From NCBI GenBank assembly GCA_024703915.1, contig CP087969.1:3410001-3474000 (forward strand): a stretch of 64,000 bases of DNA. The letters run 5' to 3'. Below are positions 23,209-34,318 of this stretch, in pieces. Both the position numbers and the translations under genes were made by a program. This DNA is from Massilia sp. H-1 (GTDB lineage Bacteria; Pseudomonadota; Gammaproteobacteria; Burkholderiales; Burkholderiaceae_D). Within the stretch, counting starts at the first letter, position 1, and each line of letters begins with the position of its first letter. The notes under the pieces are model-generated. The model saw only the letters and a program-made list of their open reading frames with translations, did no database searches and had not been told where the DNA came from.

Positions 23209-26004
23209 TCAGTGCAGGCGGCCGTCGCCGTCGCGCACTTCGATCGGACCGAGTTTGAGTTTCTTGAGCTGGGGCTCGATTTTCTTGCAGGTCGCCCACG
23301 GCCACCACCACCATTTTTTCAGGCACCAGGTATTTGATCGCCATCGCCTGCACCTGTTCGGCGGTGACCGCCTGGTACTGGGCGGCGAGGGTGCTGTAGT
23401 AGTCGAGCGGCAGATCGTAGGCGAAGATGCTGGCCAGGCTGCCGCCGACACCCTCGTTGGTGTCGAAGTGGCCTGGCAGGGACAGCACCTGCGCATTGAT
23501 GGCGGTGTGCAGTTCTTCGCTCGAGAGCGGATGCTCGCAGCAGCGCACTTCCTTGAAGATCTCGCTGACCGAGGCGCCGGTGGCGTTGGTGCGCACGCTG
23601 CCGACGATCTCGAACGGGTAGCGCCGTGCGGCGGTAGTCGAACATCGAGTACACGCCGTAGCTGTAGCCTTTGTCTTCGCGCAGATTGGTGTTGATGCGG
23701 CTCGTGAACAGGCCGCCCAGCGCGGCGTTCATCACTTCCAGGGCCGCGTAGTCGGGCGTCTTGCGGTCGGTGCCGAGCAAGGTGATCTGCAGCGCGGTCT
23801 GGGACGAATCGGTCTTTGGCACCAGCACCACGCGCGCCGTGCCCGGCGTGGCTAAGCAGCGTGCGCCGCGTGCCTGCCTGGCCCGGCTGCCAGCTGCCGA
23901 AATAAGCCTCGGCCAGCGCGCGTGCCTCGTCGGCGGTCAGGTCGCCCGACAGCACCAGCGCGGTGTTGTTCGGTACATAGTGCTGCTGCCAGAATCCGTG
24001 CAGGTCGGCGCGGGTGGTGGCCTTGATCGCGGCCTCGGTGCCGAGCGAACCGCAGGCAAACGGATGACCGTTACCGTACAGCGCCAGGCTGGCCATTTCG
24101 TCGGCCATGGCGCTCGCGTCTTCCAGGTGCTGCGACAGGTCGTCCAGGCGCGCGGCGCGCTGGCGCGCCACTTCCGCTTCCGGGAAGGCCGGATTGCGCA
24201 CCATGTCGGCCGCGATCTCGAGCGTCTTGCCGAAGTTCGCCTTGAGCGACATCAGCGACACCAGCGAAGTCTCGGCGCCGCTGCTGGCTGCTGAAGTGGG
24301 CACCCAGCTGGGCCAGTTCTTCGGCGATCTGCGGCGCGTTGCGGCGCGCGGTGCCTTCGTCGAGCATGGCCGCAGTGAAGCCAAGCCAGGCCGGGGCGGC
24401 TGGCCGGGTTGGCGCTGGCGCCAGCCTTGATGACGATTTCGGCGGCCACCAGCGGCAGCGCCGGATTGTAGTGATGCAGGACCGTCAGGCCGTTGGCCAG
24501 CGTGAACGCGTGCGCAGTAAGCAGCACCACCTTCGGCGCGGGACCGGCGCCCGGCACCGCATGGCGCCACGGCTCGTCGGCATTGACGCCTTCCGGCTTC
24601 GGCTGGCGGCCCTTGGGTTTGGTGACCGGCACTTCGGGCGGCAGCACGGGCGTGCCCGGCACGCCGTGCACCACCACCCGCGCATGGCGCGCCAGCTGGG
24701 CGGCGATCACGCGCTGCACGCCACTAGCGTCACGCTGCGGTAGCGCGCCAGGTCCTGGGCCAGGTAGTTCGGGTCGCCCACGAACTGGTTGTATTCATTG
24801 AGCAGGTCGGCCAGGCCGTCGCCGCCCAGCTTTTCCATCGAGGCGAACAGCGCCGTCTCGATCGCATACTGGGCGCGCTGCACTTCCTGCACGGTGGGGC
24901 CGTGCTTGCGCAGCTGTTCCAGTTCGGCGTCGATGGCCGCTTCGATTTCCTGGGCCGAGTGGCCGCTGCGCGCGGTGACGTCGATCTCGAAGACCGAGGT
25001 CAGGGCGCCGCCATGCTGGGCCGCGCTCACGTCCTGCGCCAGCTGCTTGTCGTACACCATGGCGCGGTACAGGCGGCTGGCCTTGCCATGCCTACCCAGG
25101 ATCTGGGCCGCGACCGACAGTTCGGCGTCGTCCTGGCGGTAGGCCGGCGTGGTCAGCCAGCCCATGATCACGCGCGGCAGCTCGACCCGGTCGGTCACCA
25201 CCACCCGCCGTTCGGCCGTGATGGCGGGCGTGACCACGTTCGGGCGCGGCACGTCGGCGCCGCGCTTGAAGCTGCCGAAGTACTTCTCGACCAGCCGCTT
25301 GACGGCCGCCTTGTCGATGTCGCCCGCGATCACCATGCTGGCGTTGTTGGGCGCGTAGTAGCGGGTGAAGAAGGCGCGGATGTCGGACAGCTTGGCCGAC
25401 TGGATGTCGGCGTGCGATCCCATGATGTTGCCGTGGTAGGGATGGGTGGCCGGGAACAGATTGTGGTGCAGCGCTTCGGTGACGATCCCGTACGGTTCGT
25501 TCTCCACGCTTTCGCGCCGCTCGTTGCGCACCACGTCCTGCTGGTTCGACAGCGCCTTCTGGTCCAGCACATCGAGCAGGTAGCCCATGCGGTCGGCGTG
25601 CGCCCACAGCGCCAGCTCGAGCTGGTTGGACGGCAGGGTGTCGTAGTAATTGGTGCGGTCGAAATCGGTGCTGCCGTTCGAGTCGGTCGCTTGTCGCTGC
25701 CTTCGAGCAGCTTGTCGACCAGGCCGCGCGGCGCATGCCGGGTGGCGGCGAACATCATGTGCTCGAACAGGTGGGCGAAACCGGTCAGGCCGGGCGTCTC
25801 GTTGGCGGCGCCCACGTGGTACCAGAGATTGACGGTCACCAGCGGCAGCTTGTGGTCTTCGACCAGGATCACTTCGAGCCCGTTGGGCAGGGTGTATTTT
25901 TCGATCGGCAGGGTCGGCACCGCCAGCGCCGCACAGGCACAGGCGCCCAGGCTCAGGACGAGGCAGCCAAGCACGGCCAGCAGCGAGAGAGGAGACTTGG
26001 TCAC
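23209..26004 (-). CDS. M16 (pitrilysin/insulinase-like) zinc metallopeptidase, two-unit form
   Basis: Joining the fragments gives one protein of about 930 residues with a signal peptide (MTKSPLSLLAVLGCLVLSLGA). The N-terminal unit has the inverted zinc motif HLFEHMMF (HxxEH) and a distant Glu ligand region in ENEPYGIVTEALHHNLF. The C-terminal unit (from about residue 480) has the M16 fold but no HxxEH (LTAAMLDEG region), so one active and one inactive half are expected, probably in the periplasm. The GTG start at 26004 overlaps the stop of the TraM-like gene by 4 bp. Breaks are numerous, including 23851, 24288, 24383, about 24720, about 25090 and about 25690. Confidence 0.85.
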
Positions 26005-26526
26005 GGCTTTTGCATTTCTGCCTGAATGGCGTTACGGGTTTTGGCGTCGAGCTTCTGGACGATGGCCGCCATTTTTTCGCCGTTGCGGATCGCCTGCGCC
26101 TGTTCCGGCGTCAGTTCTTTGGCGATCACGGTCGATGCCTAGCACCGGGGCCGGAAGCTTGAAGAACAGCGCCTGTCCCATCAGCACCAGCAGCGCGCAC
26201 AGCACGGCGGCGCCATGCCGCATGATGGCGGCAAAGCGCGCTTCCAGCGGGACCGTCGGGGCCGGGGTTGGCTTGAGCAGGGCGGCGCTGGGCGCGGCGC
26301 TGCGCGGGGCGCGTTCGGCATGGGTGTTCAGGTGGCCGCCGTCGATCAGGGCCTGGGCCTGGTCGGCCAGGCTGGCGGTGGCGTCGTCGAGCAGGGCCAC
26401 GTGGCGCTCGACCGCTTCGGCCAGCACCGCCTCGTTGAGGGCGACCAGCGCGAACACGGGATCGTCGATGTCGATCCTGACACCGGTCTTTTCGAACACC
26501 AGGGTGCGCAGTTTTTGCTGATCCAT
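26001..26526 (-). CDS. TraM-like membrane-anchored protein
   Basis: This protein of about 175 residues starts MDQQKLRTLVFEKTGVRIDID. It has an N-terminal helical cytoplasmic region, a Pro/Ala linker, one membrane span (about 115-135: HGAAVLCALLVLMGQALFF), and a short C-terminal domain recovered after a GCCTAGC break at about 26137. It resembles TraM of IncP-type conjugation regions, always beside TraL there. Here it lies 5 bp after a TraL-like ATPase and overlaps the M16 peptidase gene. No other transfer gene is nearby. The family name is moderately sure; the function is unknown. Confidence 0.6.
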
Positions 26527-26531
26527 CGCGC

Positions 26532-27261
26532 TTACCAGCTGACTTTGTCGAGCTGCTCGAACAGGTCGTGGAACACGACCTTGATGCGCTGCTTTTCCAT
26601 GACGTTGAACTTGTCGCTCTCGCGCACTTCGGTGGCGGTCAGGCGGGCGATGTTCATCTTCTTGATGTCGGCCCCGAAGGTGTCGGCATTGCGCTGCGCC
26701 AGCACCACCCGGCCGCACACGCGGTCGGCGTTGTCGGCGAAGGTCTGGGACTCAGTAAACACCTTGCCGGTGGCCGACTGCAGCAGGCCGAAGTGCTCGT
26801 TCTCCCACAGCACCAGCGGCACCGCGGTCGACTTGGCGGTCGAGACGAAGCCCATGGCCGTGTCGTGCAGGGTGTCGCCGCCGCCCACGATGCTGTGGAT
26901 GTAGACCTTGCGCCCCGATTCGGTGAGCAGGTCGAAGCAGTCGTTCTCGAGCAGATAGCCCATCAGGGGCGAGAAGGTATTGGCGCCGTTGTCGATCACG
27001 CAGTTGCCGTCTTCCTCGAGCAGGTCGATCATCAGCGCGTCGAAGCGCTTGGGATCGATCATGCGGCTGTCGGTCATGACCGGCACGTGCTTGACGTCCA
27101 TCGCCTTGTAGCGCGAGAAGGTGGCGTTTTCCTGGTCCGTGTCATAGCAGCGCAGCGGCTGTTTCGTCCTTGGTCGCAAGCCATTGCGCCAGGATGGTCG
27201 ACACCAGCGTTTTGCCGATCCCGCCCTTGCCCTGGAGGATGAAGTGAACCGTGTTGTGCAT
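26532..27261 (-). CDS. TraL-like P-loop ATPase (ParA/MinD superfamily)
   Basis: This ATPase of about 240 residues starts MHNTVHFILQGKGGIGKTLVS. The deviant Walker A KGGIGKT is typical of ParA/MinD/TraL proteins. A Walker B-like NCVIDNGANTFSPL and a later TAVPLVLWENEHFGLL follow. It matches TraL of IncP-like conjugation modules in size and layout. Here it heads a cluster with a TraM-like protein (5-bp gap), an M16 peptidase and a CDF exporter on a chromosome without other transfer genes in view. One break lies near 27165. Superfamily membership is firm, the TraL label is likely. Confidence 0.7.
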
Positions 27262-27343
27262 CGAACTGCTCCCGAAATTATGCTGTACCGCTATTGTCGC
27301 GCATTTTCGGATGAGGATGACGGGGGCGATCTGCCCGTCCCGC

Positions 27344-27826
27344 CTATTCGATAAAGCGCAGCAAGCCTTGCAGCGAATGGATCACGGTCTGCTCGCGCAC
27401 CGACTGGCGGTCGCCTGTAAATACCAGGCGCTCGGTGTGGGTGGTGTCGCCCCGGCTCCAGCCGAAGCACACGGTGCCGACCGGCTTGCCCGGGACCGCG
27501 CCGGTGGGGCTTAAGCAATGCCCGTGGTCGACAGCGCGACGTGGGCGTTGCTGTTGGCCAGCGCGCCTTCGGCCATGGCGGCGGCCACTTCCTCGCTTAC
27601 CGTGCCCAGCTGCGCGATCAGCGCGGCCGACACGTCCAGCAATTCGGTCTTGGAGGCGTTCGAATAGGCGATGAAGCCGCAGTCGAACCAGCCGGTCAGA
27701 AGCGATTTCCGTCACGGCCTGGGCCACCCCGCCACCGGTGCAGGATTCGGCCGTCGCCAGCAGCAAACCCTTGGCCTGCAGCGCATGGCCAACCCTGGTC
27801 GCCAGATCGATAATGTCGTTCGTCAC
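27344..27826 (-). CDS. pncC: Nicotinamide-nucleotide amidohydrolase (PncC/CinA C-terminal type)
   Basis: This protein of about 160 residues belongs to the CinA C-terminal family, which deamidates NMN to NaMN in pyridine nucleotide salvage. It starts MTNDIIDLATRVGHALQAKG and shows LLATAESCTGGGVAQAVTEIAGS (catalytic Ser in AESCTGG), FDCGFIAYSNASK, STTGIAGPTG and PVGTVCFGW. The two breaks, at about 27701 and 27508-27515, both fall where AG is encoded by GCCGGC. It lies upstream of the TraL-like gene with an 83-bp gap. Confidence 0.87.
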   Translation of the reverse strand: MTNDIIDLATRVGHALQAKGLLLATAESCTGGGVAQAVTEIASDRLVRLRLHRLFERLQDRIAGRVGRADRAAGHGKRGSGRRHGRRRAGQQQRPRRAVDHGHCLSPTGAVPGKPVGTVCFGWSRGDTTHTERLVFTGDRQSVREQTVIHSLQGLLRFIE

Positions 27827-28036
27827 GTGGGGCTCCTTTATACAGTCATGCGGATTGCAGGTACTTTACCATGCAGCCCCGAAAGATGTCCTCCGGACTG
27901 CCCGCAATGTTTGCAAAAGGTCAGCGCGCGAGCACAAAGCGGGGTACAGTGTGTTGATGCAAAACAGGGATGGCCACTCAGCCGTGCGCCATGCCTGTTG
28001 ACCGGCCTGCTATTCTTCAATTGCGTTTGGGAAAAG

Positions 28037-28685
28037 ATGTTCTCCCGCATTCGGAACTGGATATTCATGTCGTCAGACCGCACGCTTACGGAAGGCCCAT
28101 GGCAGCGCTGGAAGCGCATGCCATGCTGGTGGCACTGGCCAGGCTGGCTGGCCTGGCTCGTGCTCGCCGTGTTCGGCCTGGCGCGGGCCGAGGCGCCGGC
28201 CGCCCATGCCGCGCCCCTGGAACGCCAGGTCCAGGCCGCCTACCTGGTCAAGTTCGCCGGTTTCACCGAATGGCCCGAGGCCAGCTTCGCCCGTCCCGAC
28301 AGCGTGCTGCAGATCGGGGTGGTAGAAGCGACGGCGCGCTGGCCGATTTGCTCACCGGCATGGCCGCGACCCGCAGCGTCAACGGCCATCCGCTGGCCGT
28401 GCGCCGCATCGCGCCGGGCGACTCCCTGGCCTAGCCTGCACATGCTGTTCATCGACGCCTCGCTCGACGCCGCCGCCGCCCAGGCGCTGCTGGCGGCCAG
28501 CGCCGGACTGGCCCTGCTGACCGTCTCGGACGCCGAACCGGCGCCCGACGCCGGCTGCATGATTCACTTCGTGATCGACGACGAGCGCCTGCGCTTCGAC
28601 GTCCTGATGCGCCATGTCGCCCCCAGCGGCCTGCGCATCAGCGCGCATGCTGGCCGTGGCCCACCGCGTGCGGGGTGCCTCATGA
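28037..28685 (+). CDS. yfiR: YfiR-like periplasmic protein (DUF4154)
   Basis: This protein of about 210 residues has a hydrophobic signal segment (WLAWLVLAVFGLARA) and the YfiR core: VQAAYLVKFAGFTEWPE, LQIGVVEA, LHMLFIDASL, LALLTVSD, GCMIHFVIDDERLRFDV and LMRHVAPSGLRIS. In Pseudomonas, YfiR is the periplasmic repressor of the CHASE8 diguanylate cyclase YfiN. Here its stop overlaps the start of a CHASE8-like hybrid kinase by 4 bp. The start is uncertain (28037, or 28067 or further in). Breaks are near 28335, 28433 (GCCTAGCC) and 28650. Confidence 0.8.
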
Positions 28686-30716
28686 TCCGCATGCGCTCGA
28701 TCCGCAAGAAGCTGGCGGCGGTGGTGCTGCTGGCAACCCTGGCCGCGCTGCTGGTGTCGATCAGCGCGCTGATCGTGTACGACCTGCGCTCCTACCACCG
28801 CTCGCTGCTGTCCGACATGGCGACCCAGGCCGAGCTGATGGGGCGCATGACCTCGGCCGCGCTCACCTTCGACGACAAGAAGCTGGCTAGATGACAACCT
28901 GGCCTTGCTGCGCATCCGCCCGGCCGTGCGCGCTTGGCTGCCATTTACGAGGCCGACGGCACCCTGTTCGCCTCCTACGCGGCGCCCGGCGACAAGCTGG
29001 CGCTGCCCGTCCGGCCCGAGCCAACTAGGCATGCAGGGTCGAGGGCGATCAGCTGCTCATTTTCCAGCCGGTGATCGAAAACGGCGAACGGCTCGGCACC
29101 GTGTTCCTGCGCGCCGAATACCGGATCGTCTCGCGCGCGCTCGAGTACGCGGCCGTCGCGCTGGGCGTGATTCTGCTGGCGCTGCTGATCGCCTTCCTGC
29201 TCACGCGCCGCCTGGGCCAGATCCTGACCGCGCCCATCCTGTCGATCAGCGAGGTGGCGCGCGACGTGGTCGCCTCGCGCGACTATGCGCAGCGCGCCCA
29301 GCGCATCAGCGACGACGAAACGGGCGAACTGACCGACTCCTTCAACGCCATGCTCTCGGAAATCGAAGCGCGCACCGGGGCGCTCGAATACTCGAACCAG
29401 GCGCTGGCGCGCGAGGCCGACGAACGCGCGCCCCCAGGAAGAAGTGATGCGCCTGAACGAGCGCCTCGAAGGGCGCGTCCAGGAACGCACCCGCCAGCTC
29501 GAAGTGATCAATGAAGAACTGGCGCTGGCGATGGAGGCGGCCAACAGCGCCAACGCGGCCAAGTCAGCCTTCCTGTCCTCGATGAGCCATGAATTGCGCA
29601 CCCCGCTCAATGCCATCCTCGGCTTCGCCCAGATTCTCACTTCCGAATCGCTGCCCACGACGGTGCCGCAAAAGCGCGAGTTCGCCAACCACATTCTCAA
29701 GTCGGGACGCCACCTGCTGACCCTGATCAACGAAATCCTGGACCTGGCCAAGGTCGAATCGGGCACCGTCGCGCTGTCGATGGAACCGGTGGCGCTGGAC
29801 GAGATCCTGGCCGAATGCCGCGACATGGTCGAACCGATGGGCCGTCCGCGCAAGATCCGCATGCTGTTCCCGGACGCCACCGGCGCCGTGGTGCTGGCGG
29901 ACCGCACCCGCCTCAAGCAGGTGCTGCTGAACCTGCTGACGAACGCCGTCAAGTACAACCGCGAGATGGGTGCGGTGGTGTTCGACTGCGCGGCCCAGGG
30001 GCCGAGCCGGGTGCGCCTGTCGGTGCAGGACACGGGCCTGGGCTTGCGCGCCGATCAGATCGACTCGCTGTTCCAGCCGTTTAACCGGCTGGGCCAGGAG
30101 AACGGCAGCGAAGAGGGCACCGGCATCGGGCTGGTCGTCACGCGCCGCCTGGTCGAGCTGATGGGCGGCACGATCGGCGTGTCGAGCAGCGTCGGCGTCG
30201 GCACCGTGTTCTGGATCGAGCTGGCCCTGACCGAACCGGTGCCGTCGGCGCTGCCGTCCGGGACCGTGCTGCCGCTGGGGCGCAAGGAGCTAGCCCCTGA
30301 GCGCCATCAGCCACACGCTGCTGTACGTGGAAGACAATCCGGCCAACCTGCGCCTGGTGCAGGAAATCGTCGCCTTCCGGCCCGACCTGCGCCTGCTGTC
30401 CGCGCACGACGCCCACCTCGGCATCGAAATGGCCAAGGCCCACAGTCCGGACCTGATCCTGATGGACATCAACCTGCCCGGCATGAGCGGCAGCGACGCG
30501 CTGGCCGAGCTGCGGCGCGACCCGCGCACCAGCCATATTCCGGTGCTGGCGCTGACCGCCAACGCCATGCCGCGCGACGTCGAGAAGGGTTTGCACGCGG
30601 GCTTCTACCGCTATCTCACCAAGCCGATCAACATCGAAGAATTCAACGAGGCCATCGCCAGCACGCTCGCCATGATCGACGCTGCGCGCGGGGAGCCGAA
30701 AGCGGGGACCTCATGA
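28682..30716 (+). CDS. Membrane hybrid histidine kinase with CHASE8-like sensor
   Basis: The protein has about 680 residues. An N-terminal span (LAAVVLLATLAALLVSISAL), a periplasmic CHASE8-like domain (SDMATQAELMGRMTSAALTFDD), a second span near residue 165 and a HAMP segment lead to HisKA (SMSHELRTPLN) and HATPase (NLLTNAVKY, DTGLGLR, GTGIGL). A C-terminal receiver follows (LLYVEDNPANL, LILMDINLP, LTKPI). The sensor half resembles YfiN, but a kinase replaces the GGDEF domain. Overlapping ATGA junctions link it to yfiR before and the GGDEF/EAL gene after. Breaks are near 28888, 28935, 29025, 29430 and 30290. Confidence 0.87.
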
Positions 30717-33297
30717 TCTCACTGGACGATGTGCATGCCGCCCGTATCCTGATCGTGGACGACCAGACGGTCAATGTGCAGCTGCTCGAATACCTGCTCA
30801 CCAATACCGGCTACACCAACGTGAGCAGCACCACCGACCCCACCGCGGTGGCTTAGCCTGCACGAGAAGAACCGCTACGACCTGATCATCCTCGACCTGC
30901 ACATGCCGGCCATGAGCGGCTTCGAAGTGATGGAGGCGCTCAAGCCGATGGAGAGCGGCGCCTACCTGCCGGTGCTGGTGGTGACGGCCGAACCGGACAA
31001 GAAGCTGGCGGCGCTGGAAGCGGGTGCGCGCGACTTTGTCGGCAAGCCGTTCGACCCGGTCGAGGTGCTCACGCGCATCCGCAACATGCTCGAAGTGCGC
31101 CTGATGCACCGCGAGTCGCGCGACTACGGCGTGCTGCTCGAACAGACCGTGCGCGAGCGGACCGCCGAGCTGCAGCGCTTTCGCAGCGCCATGGACGCCA
31201 CCGCCGACGCCATCTTCCTGATCGACATGGACGGCATGGCGCTGGTCGACGTCAACGACGGCGCCTGCCGCATGCTTGGCTTCGCGCGCGAGGACTTGCT
31301 GGCGATCGCGCTTGTCGGCCGCGCTTGGCATCGGCACGCCCGACGAGCTGGCGCGCCAGGCCGCGCGCACCGACGACGGCAGCGAGGCGGAACTGATCGA
31401 AGCGACATTGCGGCGCGCCGACGATACCCTGGTGCCGGTCGAAACCTACTGGCAGGTGCAGACGCTGGGCGGCGCGCGGGTGCTGATCGCGGTGGCGCGC
31501 GACATCAGCGAGCGGCTGCTGGCGGCGCAGCGCCTCAAGCACCTGGCCAGCTACGACAGCCTGACCGGGCTGCCCAACCGGACCCTGTTCTACCAGACGC
31601 TGCGCGAAGCGATCGAGATCGCGCAGGAGAAGCAGTGGCGCATCGCGGTGCTGTTCATCGCCCTCGACCGCTTCAAGATCGTCAACGATTCGGTGGGGGC
31701 GGCGCTGGGCGACGACCTGCTGCACCAGTTCAGCAACCGCCTGGTGCAGTGCGTGCGCATCCGCGACACGGTCGGCCGCCTGGGCGGCGACGAATTCGGC
31801 CTGATCCTGACCATGACGCGCGACCAGCAGGACGCCGTCAATGTGGCCAACGAAGTGCGCGAAGCGCTGCGCGCGCCGTTCGACCTGCAGGGCCAGCAGG
31901 TGGGCCTGACCACCAGCATCGGCATCGCCATGTACCCGGACGACGCGACCGACCCCGAGACGCTGGTGCGCTACGCCGACACGGCCATGGTGCGCGCCAA
32001 GGAGGCCGGGCGCGACGGCTACCGCTTCTTCACGGCCTAAGCATGAACGTGCAGGTGCTGGCCCGGCTCGACCTGGAACTGGCCTTGCGGCGCGCGCTCG
32101 AGAACGGTGAATTCCTGCTCTACTACCAGCCCAAGATGACGCTCTCGACCGGCCACGTGAGCGGCGCCGAAGCGCTGCTGCGCTGGAACCGGCCCGGCTA
32201 CGGCCTGGTGTATCCGGCCGAATTCATTCCGGTGATGGAGGAAACGGGCCTGATCGTGAAGGTCGGCGCCTGGGTCGTCGACCAGGCCTGCCGCCAGATC
32301 GCGCACTGGATGGAGAGCGGCGTGGGCGAGGTGCGGGTGGCGGTCAATGTCTCGAGCCGCCAGTTCGTCGAGGGCGATCTGGAGGCCGACGTGCGCGCCG
32401 CCCTGGCGCGCCACAATATCGATCCGGCGCTGCTGGAACTGGAACTGACCGAGAGCGCCCTGATGACCAACGCCGAGCACACCATCGGCGTGCTGACCCG
32501 CCTGAAAGCGCTCGGGATCAAGATCGCGATCGACGATTTCGGCACCGGCTATTCGAGCCTGGCCTACCTGGAAGCGCTTCCCCGATCGACAAGCTCAAGA
32601 TCGACATCGCCTTCGTGCGCGACATCACCGTCAATCCGGACGACGCGGCCATCGCGCTGGCCATCATCAGCATGGCGCACAGCATGAAGATGCTGGTCAT
32701 CGCCGAAGGGGTGGAGTCGCGCGCAAAATGGCTTACCTGCGGCGCCACCGCTGCGACGAGATCCAGGGCTTCCATTTCAGCCGTCCGCTGCTTAGGCGCA
32801 AGGAGACGGGCGAGCTGGTCGCGGCCAACCGCGCCCAGCCCTCGGCCGAGGAAAGGCAGGAATCGAACCGCCAGACGCTGCTGCTGGTGGACGACGACGC
32901 CAATGTGCTGTCGTCGTTGCACCGTCTGTTCAGGCGCGACAATTACCGGATCCTGACCGCGCTCTCGCCCGAAGAAGCGTTCGAGATGCTGGCCCTGCAC
33001 CAGGTGCACGTGATCGTGTGCGACCAGCGCATGCCGGACATGAGCGGCACCGAGTTTCTCAGCAAGGTCAAGGAAATGTATCCGGAGACGATACGCATCA
33101 TCCTGTCCGGTTACACGGGGCTCGAAGCGGTGCTCGACTCGATCAACCGCGGCGCCATCTACCGCTTTTACACCAAGCCCTGGGACGACACCCAGCTGCG
33201 CGACAATATCCGGCTCGCCTTCCACCACTACTGGCTGGTCAACGGCGCGCGACGAACGCCGCTTCCCGCGCGAGGGTCCGGGTGCGCTACTGGCTGA
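30713..33297 (+). CDS. REC-PAS-GGDEF-EAL-REC c-di-GMP regulator
   Basis: Rebuilt, this protein has about 860 residues. The first receiver (ILIVDDQTVNVQ, LIILDLHMP, VGKPFD) is followed by a PAS domain (AMDATADAIFLIDMDG) and GGDEF with an intact RLGGDEFGL. EAL follows with GAEALLRWNRP, ELTESALM and DDFGTGYSSL. A second receiver (LLLVDDDANVLSS, CDQRMP, IILSGYTG, FYTKPWD) lies at the C-terminus. Both enzymatic signatures look competent. Its ATG overlaps the stop of the hybrid kinase, which is the expected phosphodonor. Breaks occur at about 30850, 31310, 32036 (GCCTAAGC for GCCGGC), 32580 and 32729; the exact C-terminus (33297 or a few codons on) is uncertain. Confidence 0.87.
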
Positions 33298-34270
33298 CGA
33301 AGTGATCGAACCCGCTCAGCGCCAGTGACAGCGGGGCGCCAACGCTGCGTCGGTAAAGCGCAGGCCCGGTGCGGATTCGATGACGCCGACGCGGCTGACG
33401 GCAGTGCGCCGGCCGCGCGCGGGCCGCCAGCACGGCCTCGCGCTGCGCCGGGGCGGCGGTAAAACACAGCTCGTAATCGTCGCCATGCGGCAGCAGCCGT
33501 GAAGCGGCGCCGCAGCGCGCTGTCCTGCGCGGCCAGCGCGGGGCCGGCCAAGCAGGGCATCGACGTTCAGGGTGGCCCCCACGTTCGACGCGGCCAGGAT
33601 GTGGCCGATGTCGCTTAGCCAGGCCGTCGGAGATGTCGATCGCCGCGTGCGCGATGCCGTCTCTGGCCAGCGCCATGCCGAGCGCCACCCGGGGCGAGGG
33701 CATGTGCATGCGCGGCGCGGCGGTCTGCAGCTGCGATTCGCTCAGCGCCAGCTCGTTCCAGTAATGGGCCAGCGCCAGGCGCGCGTCGCCCAGCGTGCCC
33801 GAGATCCAGATGTCGTCGCCCGCCCTGGCCGCGTCGCGTCCGCAGCGCGTGGCCGGGCGCCAGTTCTGCCGAACACGGTGATGCAGATGTTGAGCGGGCC
33901 CTTGGTGGTGTCGCCGCCGATCAGTTCACAGCCGAACTGGTCGGCCAGCGCGAACAAGCCTTCGGAAAACGGCGCCAGCCAGGCGCGGTCGGCGCCCGGC
34001 AGCGCCAGCGCCAGCGTGAAGGCGACCGGCGTGGCGCCCATGGCGGCCAGGTCGGACAGGTTCACGGCCAGGCATTTGTGGCCCAGCATGCGGGCGTCGG
34101 CGCTTAAGCAAAAAGTGGCGGCCTTCGACCAGCATGTCCGATGATATGGCCATCTGGGTGCCGGGTGTGGGCGCGAGCAGGGCGCAGTCGTCGCCGATGC
34201 CGAGGGCTGCGCGGGGCTGCATGCGCGGGCGCTTGAAGTATTGTTTGATCAGGTCGAATTCGGAGAGCAT
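33287..34270 (-). CDS. thiL: Thiamine-monophosphate kinase
   Basis: ThiL phosphorylates thiamine phosphate to thiamine diphosphate. The start MLSEFDLIKQYF at 34270 is typical. Motifs are ALGIGDDCALL, MAISSDMLVEGRHF, GHKCLAVNLSDLAAMGA, LIGGDTTKGPL, ITVFG, AIDISDGLA and DDYELCFTA. The length of about 325 residues is normal. Breaks include 33481-33500, 33541-33550, 33615-33621, about 33840 and 34103-34110. Its 3' end overlaps the convergent c-di-GMP gene by about 10 bp. Confidence 0.9.
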
Positions 34271-34292
34271 GAGCGCATTCTACCGAAAATGA

Positions 34293-34314
34293 CGTCCCCC
34301 TCGCGAAGGGGACG
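34293..34314. repeat. REP-like palindrome upstream of thiL
   Basis: CGTCCCC and GGGGACG arms flank the core CTCGCGAA, the same core as the hairpin at 1916-1943. It sits in the 48-bp gap between the rubredoxin reductase stop and the thiL start. Confidence 0.5.
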
Positions 34315-34318
34315 CGCT

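Noticed and set aside
26001..27261. An integrated conjugative plasmid
   Set aside because: Only TraL- and TraM-like genes are present; no relaxase, coupling protein, pilus gene, origin of transfer or boundary repeat is seen nearby.
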